A program made the position numbers and the translations under genes. The notes below the pieces were generated by a model. It made no database searches. It had not been told where the DNA came from and was given only the letters and a program-made list of their open reading frames with translations. 30,823 bases of DNA from CAYPEK01 sp964409645 (GTDB lineage Bacteria > UBP15 > UBA6099): positions 1-30,823 of the forward strand of contig CAYPEK010000049.1 in NCBI GenBank assembly GCA_964409645.1, in the 5' to 3' direction. Below, piece by piece: positions 16,809 through 25,135 of the stretch. Each line of letters starts with the position of its first letter. Position 1 is the stretch's first letter.

Positions 16809-17879
16809 TCATTTGAATATTTTTTCGAGCAACGATGCTTTAGAGAACGGCGAGACAAGCCACAGTTTTCCTTTTGAGTCCGAGAGCAGGAGCAGCCTGC
16901 CGTCGGGCGACCAGTGGAACGATTTCATATCCGCTGCAAGCTGCCATCTTTTCTTGGGTGTTATGTGGTAAACCCAGACGTCGTTGCTTGCCATGAACGC
17001 GATGAAGTTTCCGCGCGGCGACCACTGCGGATATCTTCCCTCGTTGGCGATCTGCTCCGCGGAGCCGTCGAGGGGTTTGATCCACACGCCTGACTTTTCT
17101 TTTGATGCGAACACCACTGAGGAGCAGTCGGGCGACCAGTCCGCGGAGGATGCGTCCGATGTAACCATTTTCCGCGACATGTCTTTTATGTTGAAAATGA
17201 AGAGCGAGTTGTCTTCGGTGACGTACAGTAGCAGGTTTTCGTTATCACGGCAGAATTTATAGAATCGGGTGCGGACGGCGATCATTTTTTTGTCCATGAA
17301 TTCTTTGTCTTTCGCGTCCGGTTTGTCCGCATTGCTTTTCTTGCTGCTCGCCGTGCCGTACGAGATTGCGTCCGCTGTTTTCGCTTCTATCTGCGGCAAA
17401 CTGTCTGGTTTCAGACCGCGCGCCGATATGCGGAGGTTGTGATCCGGGTCGATCAGGAAGATGCTCGGCGGTGTTTTGATCGAAAGTTTATTCGACAGAT
17501 CAAGCGAGAGGTCCATCAGGACTCTGAACGGGATCTTGTTCTTTTTGACATAAGCGTCGAGTTGACCGGAGTCCGGATCAACGTTGACGGCTATGATGCG
17601 GAGCGAATTCTTGAACGGCGCTTTTTTCCGCATCTCTGAGAGGTATTTGAAGACGTCCGGTGTGGCGTCGCTGTACATCGAGAAGAACACAAGAAGGGTG
17701 AACTGGTCGTCGAGGTCGTCGTCCGTGAAAAGTGTGCCGCCGGTGTCCTTGATCGACGGGATGGCGGAAAGCGGCTGGGGCTCCGAGGCCGCGGCTGCGC
17801 CGACTGCGCACAGCAGCAGAGCACAAAGCAGCAGGGGCGTTATTTTTGCCGCATATAATTTAAGGGGAGTGGTAGTCAT
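16809..17879 (-). CDS. Exported Cys-less thioredoxin-fold protein with TolB-like propeller
   Basis: 356 residues. An N-terminal signal peptide (hydrophobic 13-31, AAAASEP) leads to a TlpA/AhpC-like thioredoxin fold (about 38-165): FTLLVFFSMYSDATPDVFKYL where the CxxC would be, IIAVNVDPDSGQ, and the cis-proline loop KTPPSIFLID (135-144). The active-site position reads SMYSDAT with no cysteine, so redox activity is not expected. The C-terminal ~150 residues hold WD40/TolB-type repeats: SADWSPDCSSVVFAS, YPQWSPRGNFIAFMAS and FHWSPDGRLLLLSDS. Probably a periplasmic binding or scaffold protein. ATG at 17877-17879, weak Shine-Dalgarno. It lies between a small membrane protein and ispD. I do not recognise a named family for this combination. 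Confidence 0.8.
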   Translation of the reverse strand: MTTTPLKLYAAKITPLLLCALLLCAVGAAAASEPQPLSAIPSIKDTGGTLFTDDDLDDQFTLLVFFSMYSDATPDVFKYLSEMRKKAPFKNSLRIIAVNVDPDSGQLDAYVKKNKIPFRVLMDLSLDLSNKLSIKTPPSIFLIDPDHNLRISARGLKPDSLPQIEAKTADAISYGTASSKKSNADKPDAKDKEFMDKKMIAVRTRFYKFCRDNENLLLYVTEDNSLFIFNIKDMSRKMVTSDASSADWSPDCSSVVFASKEKSGVWIKPLDGSAEQIANEGRYPQWSPRGNFIAFMASNDVWVYHITPKKRWQLAADMKSFHWSPDGRLLLLSDSKGKLWLVSPFSKASLLEKIFK

Positions 17880-17906
17880 TTGTTTTTCCGGAAGTGGAAT
17901 TTTGGT

Positions 17907-18116
17907 TCAGGCTTTATAGCCGAGGAAGACAAGACCGGCGATCCAGACGCAAAGGAAGAAGAAGATGGCGACGAACCAGACAAGCGCTTTTTTGAAGCGC
18001 GGGCGGCCATCCTTCCTGAATCCGCGCACTATGAACATTCCTGCGGCGGCGAGCCATCCGAACAGGCCGATGTACATGACAGCCATTGCGTAGTGGTTGA
18101 GCTGGTCGTATATCAT
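17907..18116 (-). CDS. Small two-TM membrane protein
   Basis: 69 residues with two hydrophobic helices (about 9-31 and 43-67) joined by a basic loop (RGFRKDGRPRFKK), predicting an N-out/C-out hairpin with a cytoplasmic loop. ATG 18114-18116 has AAGGAG eight bases upstream, supporting translation. It lies 27 bases before the thioredoxin-propeller gene. No family recognised. Confidence 0.7.
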   Translation of the reverse strand: MIYDQLNHYAMAVMYIGLFGWLAAAGMFIVRGFRKDGRPRFKKALVWFVAIFFFLCVWIAGLVFLGYKA

Positions 18117-18151
18117 CGGTGGTTCTCCTTGTTTCCGGCGTTTCCGTCCTT

Positions 18152-18160
18152 ATTTTAGCA
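18152..18160 (-). promoter_or_regulatory. Possible extended -10 promoter
   Basis: On the minus strand TGC precedes TAAAAT (TGn extended -10 form), 36 bases before the small membrane protein start. No convincing -35 is visible, so this is tentative. Confidence 0.3.
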
Positions 18161-18224
18161 CAACCGGCCTTCGGACGGAACAGCGGGTATTGTACGGATT
18201 CCCGATTTCCTTTCGCCCGGCGTT

Positions 18225-19034
18225 TTAGCCGAGGTCGATGTGGCCCACTTTATCAACCATGTTGCCGACGAGGAGCTGGGCGGTGTTGAGAAACGCGTCC
18301 GGGTCTCCGGTGACGAAGAATTCTTTCTCGCCGGATTCGCGATGGTTGCTGAGCAGCATGTTTCTGTCATGCAGTTTTTTCATGCACAGGACGGCGGTGC
18401 GGCGCGCCGGATCGATAAGCGTTATGGCGGGCGACACTATGTCCTGAATGACGTTCTTAATGAAGGGCAGGTGCGTGCAGCCGAGGATGAGCGTGTCGAT
18501 GTCCTCGCGCAGCATCGGAATCAGGTAGTCCTCGGCGAACATCCGCGTATTGGGGGAGCCGATCGCGCCCGCCTCGATGCGCGGTATCAGGTTCGTGCAT
18601 GGCTGCGTGACGATTTCGACCGAAGGGTCGAAGCTGTCGATGAATTTTTTATAGACGCCGCTGTCGATTGTGAGCTGTGTGGCCCAGATTCCGATGCGGA
18701 AGCTGTATGTCACGTAGAGGGCGGCGGAGACGCATCCGTAGTTAATCATCCCGACCGCTGGTGTTTTCCTCTGTGTCTGAGAAAAATGCTCGCCCAGCAG
18801 TCCGCTGACGGTGTTGCAGGCGATCACGATCAGCTTGCAGCCCCGGTTTTCGAGATAGTCGATTATCCGGTCCGAATATGAGAGGATTTCCGCTTCCGAT
18901 TTTGTGCCGTAGGGGACGTGGGCGGTGTCGCCGACGTAGATAAAGCTTTCGTACGGCATCACGCTGTCCAGTTCGCGGAGGAGGGAGAGGCCTCCCACCC
19001 CTGAATCGAATACGCCGATCGGGCGTTTGTCCAT
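18225..19034 (-). CDS. murI: Glutamate racemase
   Basis: Converts L- to D-glutamate for peptidoglycan. 269 residues from ATG 19032-19034, which has AGGAG ten bases upstream; an upstream in-frame TTG overlaps that Shine-Dalgarno and is rejected. Motifs: GVFDSGVGGLS (7-17), GDTAHVPYG (35-43), first catalytic cysteine Cys73 in ACNT, and second Cys186 in LGCTHLPF (184-191). Length is normal. It starts just after dacB ends and serves the same pathway (wall synthesis and remodelling), so ndk-dacB-murI is likely one transcript. Confidence 0.94.
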   Translation of the reverse strand: MDKRPIGVFDSGVGGLSLLRELDSVMPYESFIYVGDTAHVPYGTKSEAEILSYSDRIIDYLENRGCKLIVIACNTVSGLLGEHFSQTQRKTPAVGMINYGCVSAALYVTYSFRIGIWATQLTIDSGVYKKFIDSFDPSVEIVTQPCTNLIPRIEAGAIGSPNTRMFAEDYLIPMLREDIDTLILGCTHLPFIKNVIQDIVSPAITLIDPARRTAVLCMKKLHDRNMLLSNHRESGEKEFFVTGDPDAFLNTAQLLVGNMVDKVGHIDLG

Positions 19035-19048
19035 TCTGTTGAAGCTCC

Positions 19049-20470
19049 TCAAAACTGCATCATTTGCAGCGCGATCTGGTCCTGCAGCGCGCGGATTTCG
19101 TTCGAGTGAACCTTGTAATTATTGAACACCATCACGAAAACCGCCATGCCGCCGTCCGATTTACGGAAGTATCCGCTGAGAGAGCACGCGCCGCTCAGCG
19201 CTCCCGTTTTTGCCCATAGCCGTCCCTGCGCCGGGGTTCCAACCAGTCTTTTCTTCAGAGTTCCTTCTCCGCCCGGCTCGGCAAAAAGCTGTAGAAACGA
19301 CTGCTTCAGATACGAATTATAGAACGATGAAAGCACCGTTAGCAACACCCTCGGGGTCAATCTGTTCAAACGCGAGAGTCCTGAGCCGTCCACAACGCTG
19401 AGCGAATCGGCATCGGCGAACTTGTATTTCTGCATGATGGATTTGACCGCCAGCGCTCCGCCCGCATGCGTGCCGCCGCGGTTCCCGCGCGATGCGCCGA
19501 GCGCCCGGAAAACCTGTTCGGCCACAAAGTTGTCGCTGTTTTTTACCATCTCGTCCAAAACCACCAGCAGATAGGGCGACTGCGCGCGGTGCAGCATCCG
19601 CCAGTCCGGCGGCACGCTGCCCGATTGCTCGAACTTTGCGTCGAACGATATTCCCGCGCGTTTCAGCGCTCCCATGAGCGCCGCGCCGTAGAATAGGTCC
19701 GGATTCGGGACGGGATATTCGAACTCGGCGGATTTGCCGTTTCGTATTGTGCCGGTTATCGTGAATTTGCCGTTCGCGGCCTGAACGATTTTAGCGCTCG
19801 CCGAACCTTTTTTCACGACTTTAATGTTGACGGAAAGCAATGCCGGGTCTATGGGCGGGTCGAGCGTCACGGCCGCCTTCCAGCCGCTCGCGCTTACTGT
19901 GACTTTGAGGCAGTTTTTGCCGACCGACAGCGCACCCGGCCGCGTCGCGTAGCACCATTTCATGTCGTCCGCTTCCCACGATTCCGGCCGTTCGTTGTCC
20001 GGGAAATATGTGCCCGACAGATAGATTGAACCCTCGATCCTGCGCAGTCCGGCGCGGTAGAGTCCGGCCGCGACCTCGTCGAGACCGGATTTTGCGGAGT
20101 CGTAAAAATCACCTGTCAGAGTCGGGTCGCCGTAGCCTCTCACAAACAAGCCGTACGCGGTTCCCGACGCGCCTTCGAATTTTTTCGTGTAGAAATCCGT
20201 GTTGAATCTGAAATCGGTGGTGAGACCGAGTATAGCCGCCGCGCTCGTTATAATTTTCATGTTCGACGCGGGGATCATCACTTTGTCGGGGTTCAGGCTG
20301 TAGAGAGCCGCGCCGGAATCGAGGTCCATTATGATGATTCCGACGTCCGCATTTGCCACGATGCTCGATTTCAGAGCCTGATTTATTGCTTCTTTGGGCG
20401 ATTGAGCGAGTGCCGCGAGTGAAACGAAAAGCAGCGCCGCCGCCGCTAATGCCGCTGTTTTCTTAATCAT
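19049..20470 (-). CDS. dacB: D-alanyl-D-alanine carboxypeptidase/endopeptidase (PBP4, peptidase S13)
   Basis: 473 residues with a signal peptide (MIKKTAALAAAALLFVSLAAL, cleavage near AQS). The three penicillin-binding motifs are intact: S69-N-M-K72 (SxxK, nucleophile Ser69), S312-D-N (SDN) and K421-T-G. The long insert between SxxK and SDN is typical of class C PBPs. It trims the terminal D-Ala from stem peptides and cleaves crosslinks in the periplasm. The ATG (20468-20470) overlaps the 3' end of ndk by 8 bases. The next gene, murI, supports a peptidoglycan role. Confidence 0.93.
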   Translation of the reverse strand: MIKKTAALAAAALLFVSLAALAQSPKEAINQALKSSIVANADVGIIIMDLDSGAALYSLNPDKVMIPASNMKIITSAAAILGLTTDFRFNTDFYTKKFEGASGTAYGLFVRGYGDPTLTGDFYDSAKSGLDEVAAGLYRAGLRRIEGSIYLSGTYFPDNERPESWEADDMKWCYATRPGALSVGKNCLKVTVSASGWKAAVTLDPPIDPALLSVNIKVVKKGSASAKIVQAANGKFTITGTIRNGKSAEFEYPVPNPDLFYGAALMGALKRAGISFDAKFEQSGSVPPDWRMLHRAQSPYLLVVLDEMVKNSDNFVAEQVFRALGASRGNRGGTHAGGALAVKSIMQKYKFADADSLSVVDGSGLSRLNRLTPRVLLTVLSSFYNSYLKQSFLQLFAEPGGEGTLKKRLVGTPAQGRLWAKTGALSGACSLSGYFRKSDGGMAVFVMVFNNYKVHSNEIRALQDQIALQMMQF

Positions 20471-20927
20471 GTTTCAGCCAATTCTCCATGTCGCGCGGAT
20501 AATCGAAAATTTCTTCGGGCGCGAAGAAAAGAGACACCTCGCGCGCGCCGTTTTCCGGGCTGTCCGAGCCGTGGATGACGTTGAAGCGTTTGCTGATCGC
20601 GAGGTCGCCGCGGATCGAACCGGGCGCGGATTCGCGCGGATCGAGTGCGCCCATCATGTTGCGGGCGAGTTTCACCGCGTCGCGGCCCTGAACGGCGAGC
20701 ACGACCACCGGCGAACTTGTCATGAACTCAACGAGCGAATCGAAGAATGGTTTCCCGACGTGCGCCTCATAGTGCCGCTCCGCCAGCTCGCGGCTGATTT
20801 GCATCATTTTCAGGCCGGCGATCTTGAATCCGCGTTTCTCGAACCGGGATACTACTTCCCCTATCAATCCGCGCTGTACACCGTCCGGTTTTACAATAAT
20901 CAGAGTGCGTTCCTTGTCTATTTCCAT
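20463..20927 (-). CDS. ndk: Nucleoside diphosphate kinase
   Basis: Balances NTP pools by ping-pong phosphate transfer from ATP. 154 residues from ATG 20925-20927 (MEIDKERTLIIVKPDGV); the frame stays open 12 codons further but the family starts here. Motifs: IVKPDGVQRGLIGEVVSRFEK, HVGKPFFDSLVEFM, and the active histidine His119 in FNVIHGSDS, then AREVSLFF. First gene of the leftward block; the promoter at 20984-21011 lies 57 bases upstream. Length is normal. Confidence 0.94.
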   Translation of the reverse strand: MEIDKERTLIIVKPDGVQRGLIGEVVSRFEKRGFKIAGLKMMQISRELAERHYEAHVGKPFFDSLVEFMTSSPVVVLAVQGRDAVKLARNMMGALDPRESAPGSIRGDLAISKRFNVIHGSDSPENGAREVSLFFAPEEIFDYPRDMENWLKHD

Positions 20928-20983
20928 CTTACCCAACCCAATACTTTCTACGCCCGTCCACATTCCGGACTGAATTTCAAAAA

Positions 20984-21011
20984 ATTATATACGTTTAAAA
21001 TGGAGATACAA
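20984..21011 (-). promoter_or_regulatory. Sigma70-type promoter for ndk-dacB-murI
   Basis: On the minus strand, -35 TTGTAT (21006-21011), a 16-base spacer and a perfect -10 TATAAT (20984-20989). Predicted start near 20977 gives a ~50-base leader to ndk. The 207-base gap here is AT-rich and divergent. Confidence 0.6.
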
Positions 21012-21070
21012 TTATTTTTGACATTTCGGAGCAGACTATGGTTTGCGAACGGCTGCGTTTTATATTTTTC

Positions 21071-21100
21071 TTGATATGTAACTAAATTTGAGAATACAAT
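21071..21100 (+). promoter_or_regulatory. Sigma70-type promoter for the MBL-fold gene
   Basis: -35 TTGATA (21071-21076), an 18-base spacer, -10 TACAAT (21095-21100), about 34 bases before the TTG start at 21135. It is back-to-back with the ndk promoter. Confidence 0.45.
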
Positions 21101-21134
21101 CATTAATTGCATACGATTTCGTGGGAGGGCTGAT

Positions 21135-22193
21135 TTGAAAATCGACAGGAAGCTATTGCTGGTTTTGCTGATGGCGGCGGCGTGTATGATCGGTGCGGCG
21201 GCGCGCGCGGAAGACGACGAAATCATATCTCCCGACGTTGCAGCTACCGGGCCGTCTCAGGAAAGCCTCGACGCGGCGTGCGCGAAGTATGCCGAGCGGT
21301 TCAATCTGTTATCCTCTTGGCTTGCAACCCCGAGGTCGGTGGAAAAGGACGCAAAGGAACGCGAGCAGGCCCTCAAGCTGATCGACGAACCGCTTCTCTA
21401 CGATGATGCGAAGGAACTGCCGTGCGTGGGGGCGTTCTTCAGGTCGCGGATGAATGTTTTTATGAAGAGCTTCAAGAGTGCTAAGGTTGACAGCGGCCTG
21501 ATTATCTGGAAGCTCTACAATCACACCGAGATCATTCAGACAAAGAGCACAAAGATCGCGATTGACTTGTATGGCGGTTATGAGCAGGTGGCATGGGACG
21601 AGGCGCAACTCCGTGAGGTCGTCGGGATGGTTGACGCGCTGCTTGTGACTCATCCGCACGCGGACCATTACGACCGCAAAACAATAGATATGTTCGTGAA
21701 GGCGGGCAAGCCGGTGGTTGTGCCGTATCTTTTCATGAAGGACTACCCGGACAACGACAAGCTGACTGTGATGCGCGAGGGCGAGTTGAAGATCGGCGAC
21801 ATCACGGTGAAGGTTTTTCCGTCGTATCAGAAAAAGGAAATGGACAATGTCTATCTGCTGACGACGGACGAGGGTTATAAGGTCATGCACCTCGGCGACG
21901 AGAACGAGTTCGGCCAGCCGGGACACGAGTGGTATTCGAAATTGAAGCCTTTCGACATCGACATTCTGATTCCGAATATCTGGACGCCGAACATGGCGAC
22001 GCTGCTCAGGGTGGTGAAGCCGAAGCTGATTTTTTCGAGCCACGAGCACGAGGTTGGGCACCCGTCTTCGGGCCGCCGGTCTTACGATTACGTCTATAAG
22101 GTGCTGAGGACAATCAAAGTGCCGTATGCGGTGCCGATGTGGGGCGAGTCGGTGCGCTGGCCGCTCGTGCCGGGCGAACCGCCGGCGAAGTGA
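21135..22193 (+). CDS. Exported metallo-beta-lactamase-fold hydrolase (UlaG-like)
   Basis: 352 residues with a signal peptide (MKIDRKLLLVLLMAAACMIG, cleavage near ARA-ED). The MBL metal motif T-H-P-H-A-D-H is present (His173, His175, Asp177, His178), followed by GDENE (about 254-258) and a late SSHEHEVGH segment near 317-325 supplying further histidines. The sheet pattern resembles UlaG/YtnP-type lactonase-like members; the substrate is not inferable. The helical ~100-residue N-terminal extension after the signal is unusual for small MBL enzymes. TTG start has GGGAGGG six bases upstream. It stands alone, divergent from ndk. Confidence 0.82.
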   Translation: MKIDRKLLLVLLMAAACMIGAAARAEDDEIISPDVAATGPSQESLDAACAKYAERFNLLSSWLATPRSVEKDAKEREQALKLIDEPLLYDDAKELPCVGAFFRSRMNVFMKSFKSAKVDSGLIIWKLYNHTEIIQTKSTKIAIDLYGGYEQVAWDEAQLREVVGMVDALLVTHPHADHYDRKTIDMFVKAGKPVVVPYLFMKDYPDNDKLTVMREGELKIGDITVKVFPSYQKKEMDNVYLLTTDEGYKVMHLGDENEFGQPGHEWYSKLKPFDIDILIPNIWTPNMATLLRVVKPKLIFSSHEHEVGHPSSGRRSYDYVYKVLRTIKVPYAVPMWGESVRWPLVPGEPPAK

Positions 22194-22199
22194 ATCCGC

Positions 22200-22228
22200 T
22201 TGACGTGAATATCCGTTAAGTTTATCCT
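22200..22228 (+). promoter_or_regulatory. Candidate promoter for icd
   Basis: TTGACG (22200-22205), a 17-base spacer and TATCCT (22223-22228), 73 bases before the icd start. The -35 is good, the -10 weak. Confidence 0.35.
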
Positions 22229-22301
22229 TGTATTTTCATCCGTGGAGAGGCTGAGGTTCTCGGTTTTCTCTCGGAATGTGACTTGAAACGGAGGTTTGAT
22301 G

Positions 22302-23534
22302 ATGTCGATTAAGTATGAAGCGCCCGCGGGCGGTGAAAAGATTGTTATAAAGGACGGTGTGCTTACCGTTCCGGACAAGCCGATTATTCCGTTCATAGAG
22401 GGCGACGGCACCGGCCCGGATATCTGGGCGGCGTCGCAGCGCGTGTTCGACGCGGCGGTGGCGAAGTGCTACGGCGGCGCGAAGAAGATAATGTGGATGG
22501 AAGTTCTTACGGGCGAAAAGGCGTTCAACACGACGGGCGAGTGGCTGCCGGAGGAGACGGTTGCGGCGATCGCGGAGTACGGCGTGTCGATCAAAGGGCC
22601 GCTGACGACGCCGGTGGGCGGCGGCATCCGGAGCCTGAATGTTGCGCTTCGGCAAATACTCGACCTGTACGCCTGTGTGCGGCCGGTGCGTTATTTCAAC
22701 GGCGTGCCCGCTCCGGTCAAGGAGCCGGGACGGCTGAACGTGGTGATCTTCCGCGAGAATACGGAGGATGTTTACGCGGGTATCGAATGGGCGTCCGGCA
22801 CGGACGAGGCGAAAAAGGTAATATCTTTTTTAAATAAGGAATTGGGCAGGAACATCCGCGAAAGTTCCGGCATCGGTATCAAGCCGATCAGCCCGGAGTG
22901 TACGACGCGGCTCGTGCGGCGGGCGATCAGATACGCGCTCGACAAGGGGCGCAAGTCGGTGACGCTGGTGCACAAGGGCAACATTATGAAGTTCACCGAG
23001 GGCGCGTTCCGCGACTGGGGATACAAGCTCGCGGCGGACGAGTTCGCCGGAAAGGTGATCGCGGAGAAGGACACGTGGGACAACCCCGGCGCGGCGGACG
23101 GCAAGGTGATAATCAAGGACCGCATCGCGGACTCGATGTTCCAGCAGGCGCTTCTGAGGCCGGACGAGTACGATGTGCTCGCGACGCCGAATCTGAACGG
23201 TGATTTTCTTTCGGACGCGTGCGCGGCGCAGGTGGGCGGGCTCGGCATGGCGCCGGGCGCGAACATTGGCGACACGGCGGCGGTGTTCGAGGCGACACAC
23301 GGCACGGCGCCGAAGTACGCGGGGCAGGACAAGGTCAACCCCGGCTCGTTGATCCTTTCGGGCGTGATGATGCTCGAACACCTCGGCTGGGACGAGGCGG
23401 CGGCGGCGATTGTGAGCGCGATCGAGAAGACGATCGACTCGAAGCAGGTGACGTACGATCTGCACCGGCAGATGGCGGGCGCGAAGTTGCTGAAATGCTC
23501 CGAATTTGCGGGAGCGATCATAGAGAATCTGTGA
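22302..23534 (+). CDS. icd: NADP-dependent isocitrate dehydrogenase
   Basis: Oxidative decarboxylation of isocitrate to 2-oxoglutarate. 410 residues. Substrate residues align with E. coli Icd: S111-L-N-V-A-L-R117-Q, Arg127, Arg151 (FRENTED), Tyr158, and the lysine of HKGNIMKFTEG. The cofactor loop GTAPKYAGQDKVNPGS keeps the Lys-Tyr pair that marks NADP specificity. Start: two adjacent ATGs (22299 and 22302); GGAGG at 22290-22294 is seven bases from the second, which I prefer. Downstream are the palindromic element and the fumarase genes, forming a small TCA-cycle cluster. Confidence 0.94.
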   Translation: MSIKYEAPAGGEKIVIKDGVLTVPDKPIIPFIEGDGTGPDIWAASQRVFDAAVAKCYGGAKKIMWMEVLTGEKAFNTTGEWLPEETVAAIAEYGVSIKGPLTTPVGGGIRSLNVALRQILDLYACVRPVRYFNGVPAPVKEPGRLNVVIFRENTEDVYAGIEWASGTDEAKKVISFLNKELGRNIRESSGIGIKPISPECTTRLVRRAIRYALDKGRKSVTLVHKGNIMKFTEGAFRDWGYKLAADEFAGKVIAEKDTWDNPGAADGKVIIKDRIADSMFQQALLRPDEYDVLATPNLNGDFLSDACAAQVGGLGMAPGANIGDTAAVFEATHGTAPKYAGQDKVNPGSLILSGVMMLEHLGWDEAAAAIVSAIEKTIDSKQVTYDLHRQMAGAKLLKCSEFAGAIIENL

Positions 23535-23576
23535 CAGGGCAAAGGCTTTTCGGTTAGAGTGATTTGACGCGATACA

Positions 23577-23645
23577 GGGGCCACGTGCAACGTGCCCCTG
23601 CGCAACATAAAATAATAATATGTAGGGGCACGTTGCACGTGCCCC
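23577..23645. repeat. Pair of inverted, self-complementary intergenic palindromes
   Basis: Two copies of a GGGGCACGT/ACGTGCCCC palindrome: 23577-23598 (one extra C) and 23625-23645 (perfect 9-bp stem with TGC loop). They lie in opposite orientation 26 bases apart, so the whole unit can also fold on itself. It sits between icd and fumarase, ending 14 bases before the fumarase start. It resembles a REP/MITE-like dispersed element; a role as transcription terminator or mRNA-stabiliser is possible. Confidence 0.7.
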
Positions 23646-23659
23646 AATGAAACAATGTC

Positions 23660-24499
23660 ATGAGAGTAATTAAGGCGGAACAGATAACCGAGGCGGTGCG
23701 CGGGATGTGCCTGCGGGCGGCGTACGACTTGCCCGCGGACGTCGAGTGCGCGCTGCGCGGCGCGCGGGAGCGCGAGGAATCGCCCGCGGGGCGCGAGGCG
23801 CTCGACTGCCTGCTCGAAAACGTGGAGATCGCGCGCGCGGAACACCGCCCGATCTGTCAGGATACCGGCCTTGCGGTGGTGTTTGTCGGGAAGGGCGAGG
23901 GCGTATGCGTCGAGGGCTCGATCACGGACGCGGTGAACGAGGGAGTCCGGCGCGGCTACGCGGAAGGTTATCTGCGGGCGTCCATCGTGTGCAGCCCGAT
24001 CGACAGGGTGAACACGAAGGACAACACACCCGCCGTGGTGCACATCGAGGATGCGCCGGGCGACCGGCTGACGATAGAGTTCATGGCGAAGGGCGGCGGC
24101 TGCGAGAACATGTCGCGGCTGGCGATGATGCAGCCGTCGGACGACGAGCAGACGGTTAAGCGTTTCGTGGTGGACACCGTGAGGCGCGCGTGGGCGAATC
24201 CGTGTCCGCCGATAATCGTGGGCGTCGGGCTCGGAGGCACGTTCGAGAAGGCGGCGATGCTCGCGAAGAAGGCGCTTTTCAGGGAGATCGGCACTGTGAA
24301 CCCCGACCCGGAACTGGCGCGGATCGAGGGCGAGTTGCTCGAAAGCATCAACGCGCTCGGGATCGGCCCGCAGGGGTTCGGCGGTCGCGTGACGGCGCTC
24401 GCGGTGCACATTCTGACGCATCCGTGCCATATCGCGAGCAAGCCGATTGCGGTGAATCTCGAGTGCCACGCACACCGGAGCGCGAAGGTGGAACTGTGA
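23660..24499 (+). CDS. Fumarate hydratase class I, alpha subunit (TtdA/FumA N-terminal type)
   Basis: 279 residues. The iron-sulfur cysteines are at Cys66 (CQDTG), Cys148 (GGGCENMSRLAMM) and Cys182 (ANPCPPIIVGVGLGGTFEKA), which bind the catalytic [4Fe-4S] cluster. With the beta subunit it interconverts fumarate and malate; the two-subunit layout is that of strict two-gene class I hydratases, and tartrate dehydratase is the main alternative. ATG 23660-23662 lacks a clear Shine-Dalgarno. The next gene overlaps as GTGA. Very GC-rich compared with the flanking intergenic DNA. Confidence 0.9.
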   Translation: MRVIKAEQITEAVRGMCLRAAYDLPADVECALRGAREREESPAGREALDCLLENVEIARAEHRPICQDTGLAVVFVGKGEGVCVEGSITDAVNEGVRRGYAEGYLRASIVCSPIDRVNTKDNTPAVVHIEDAPGDRLTIEFMAKGGGCENMSRLAMMQPSDDEQTVKRFVVDTVRRAWANPCPPIIVGVGLGGTFEKAAMLAKKALFREIGTVNPDPELARIEGELLESINALGIGPQGFGGRVTALAVHILTHPCHIASKPIAVNLECHAHRSAKVEL

Positions 24500-25077
24500 G
24501 CGATGAAGTGAAGAAAATAACCGCGCCGCTCGACACGGCGGTTGTGAAGGAAATGCGCGCTGGCGACCGCGTCCGGATCAGCGGCGTGATCTATACGGCG
24601 CGGGACGCGGCGCACAAGCGGCTGGTGGAATGCCTCGCGAGCGGCGGGAAGCTTCCGTTCGACATCGGCGGGCAGGTGATATATTACGTCGGACCGACGC
24701 CGGCGCGGCCGGGTGAGGCGATAGGCTCCGCGGGGCCGACGACGAGTTGCCGCATGGATGCGTACGCCCCGGCGCTGATTGCGGCGGGGCTGCGCGGGAT
24801 GATAGGGAAGGGCTCGCGATCGGCGGCGGTTGTGGATGCCATGAAGCAGCACGGCGCGGTTTATTTCGCGGCGATCGGCGGCGCGGGCGCGCTGATTGCG
24901 AAGTCGATCAGGAGCGCGGAGCCGGTGGCGTACGAGGACTTAGGAACCGAGTCGATCAAGCGGCTCGAAGTTGTGGATTTCCCGGCGGTGGTTGCGAATG
25001 ACGCATTCGGCGGCGATTTGTATGAGGAAGGTTATGTTGAGTATTACCGCGCCGATCTGGATATTTTGAAGGCATAA
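24496..25077 (+). CDS. Fumarate hydratase class I, beta subunit (TtdB/FumA C-terminal type)
   Basis: 193 residues from GTG 24496-24498, which overlaps the alpha stop and has AGGTGG five bases upstream; the frame stays open leftward but that part is a shadow of the alpha gene. Family motifs: AGDRVRISGVIYTARDAAHKR, YYVGPTPARPGEAIGSAGPT, TSCRMDAYAPALIAAGL, GMIGKG and a late LEVVDFPAVVANDAFGGDLY. Supplies the substrate-binding C-terminal half of the enzyme. It completes the fumarase after the alpha subunit and is the last gene of the TCA cluster. Confidence 0.92.
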   Translation: MSDEVKKITAPLDTAVVKEMRAGDRVRISGVIYTARDAAHKRLVECLASGGKLPFDIGGQVIYYVGPTPARPGEAIGSAGPTTSCRMDAYAPALIAAGLRGMIGKGSRSAAVVDAMKQHGAVYFAAIGGAGALIAKSIRSAEPVAYEDLGTESIKRLEVVDFPAVVANDAFGGDLYEEGYVEYYRADLDILKA

Positions 25078-25135
25078 AATAGAGATTCCAAATAACGAAA
25101 AGCGCATTATCGCCTTCGGCGATTGGTGATATTGC

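Noticed and set aside
16772..16858. N-terminal extension of IspD
   Set aside because: Basic, non-conserved residues overlapping the preceding gene; ATG at 16771 matches the family start.
20928..21134. Replication origin at the strand switch
   Set aside because: No TTATCCACA-type boxes, no dnaA/dnaN/gidA neighbours.
22772..24475. 567-codon minus-strand open frame antisense to icd and fumarase alpha
   Set aside because: Arg/His-rich translation with no domain pattern, opposite well-supported enzymes; an artefact of high GC content and codon bias.
25109..25123. Terminator after fumarase beta
   Set aside because: A 6-bp hairpin ATCGCC/GGCGAT with a short loop exists but no T-tract follows.
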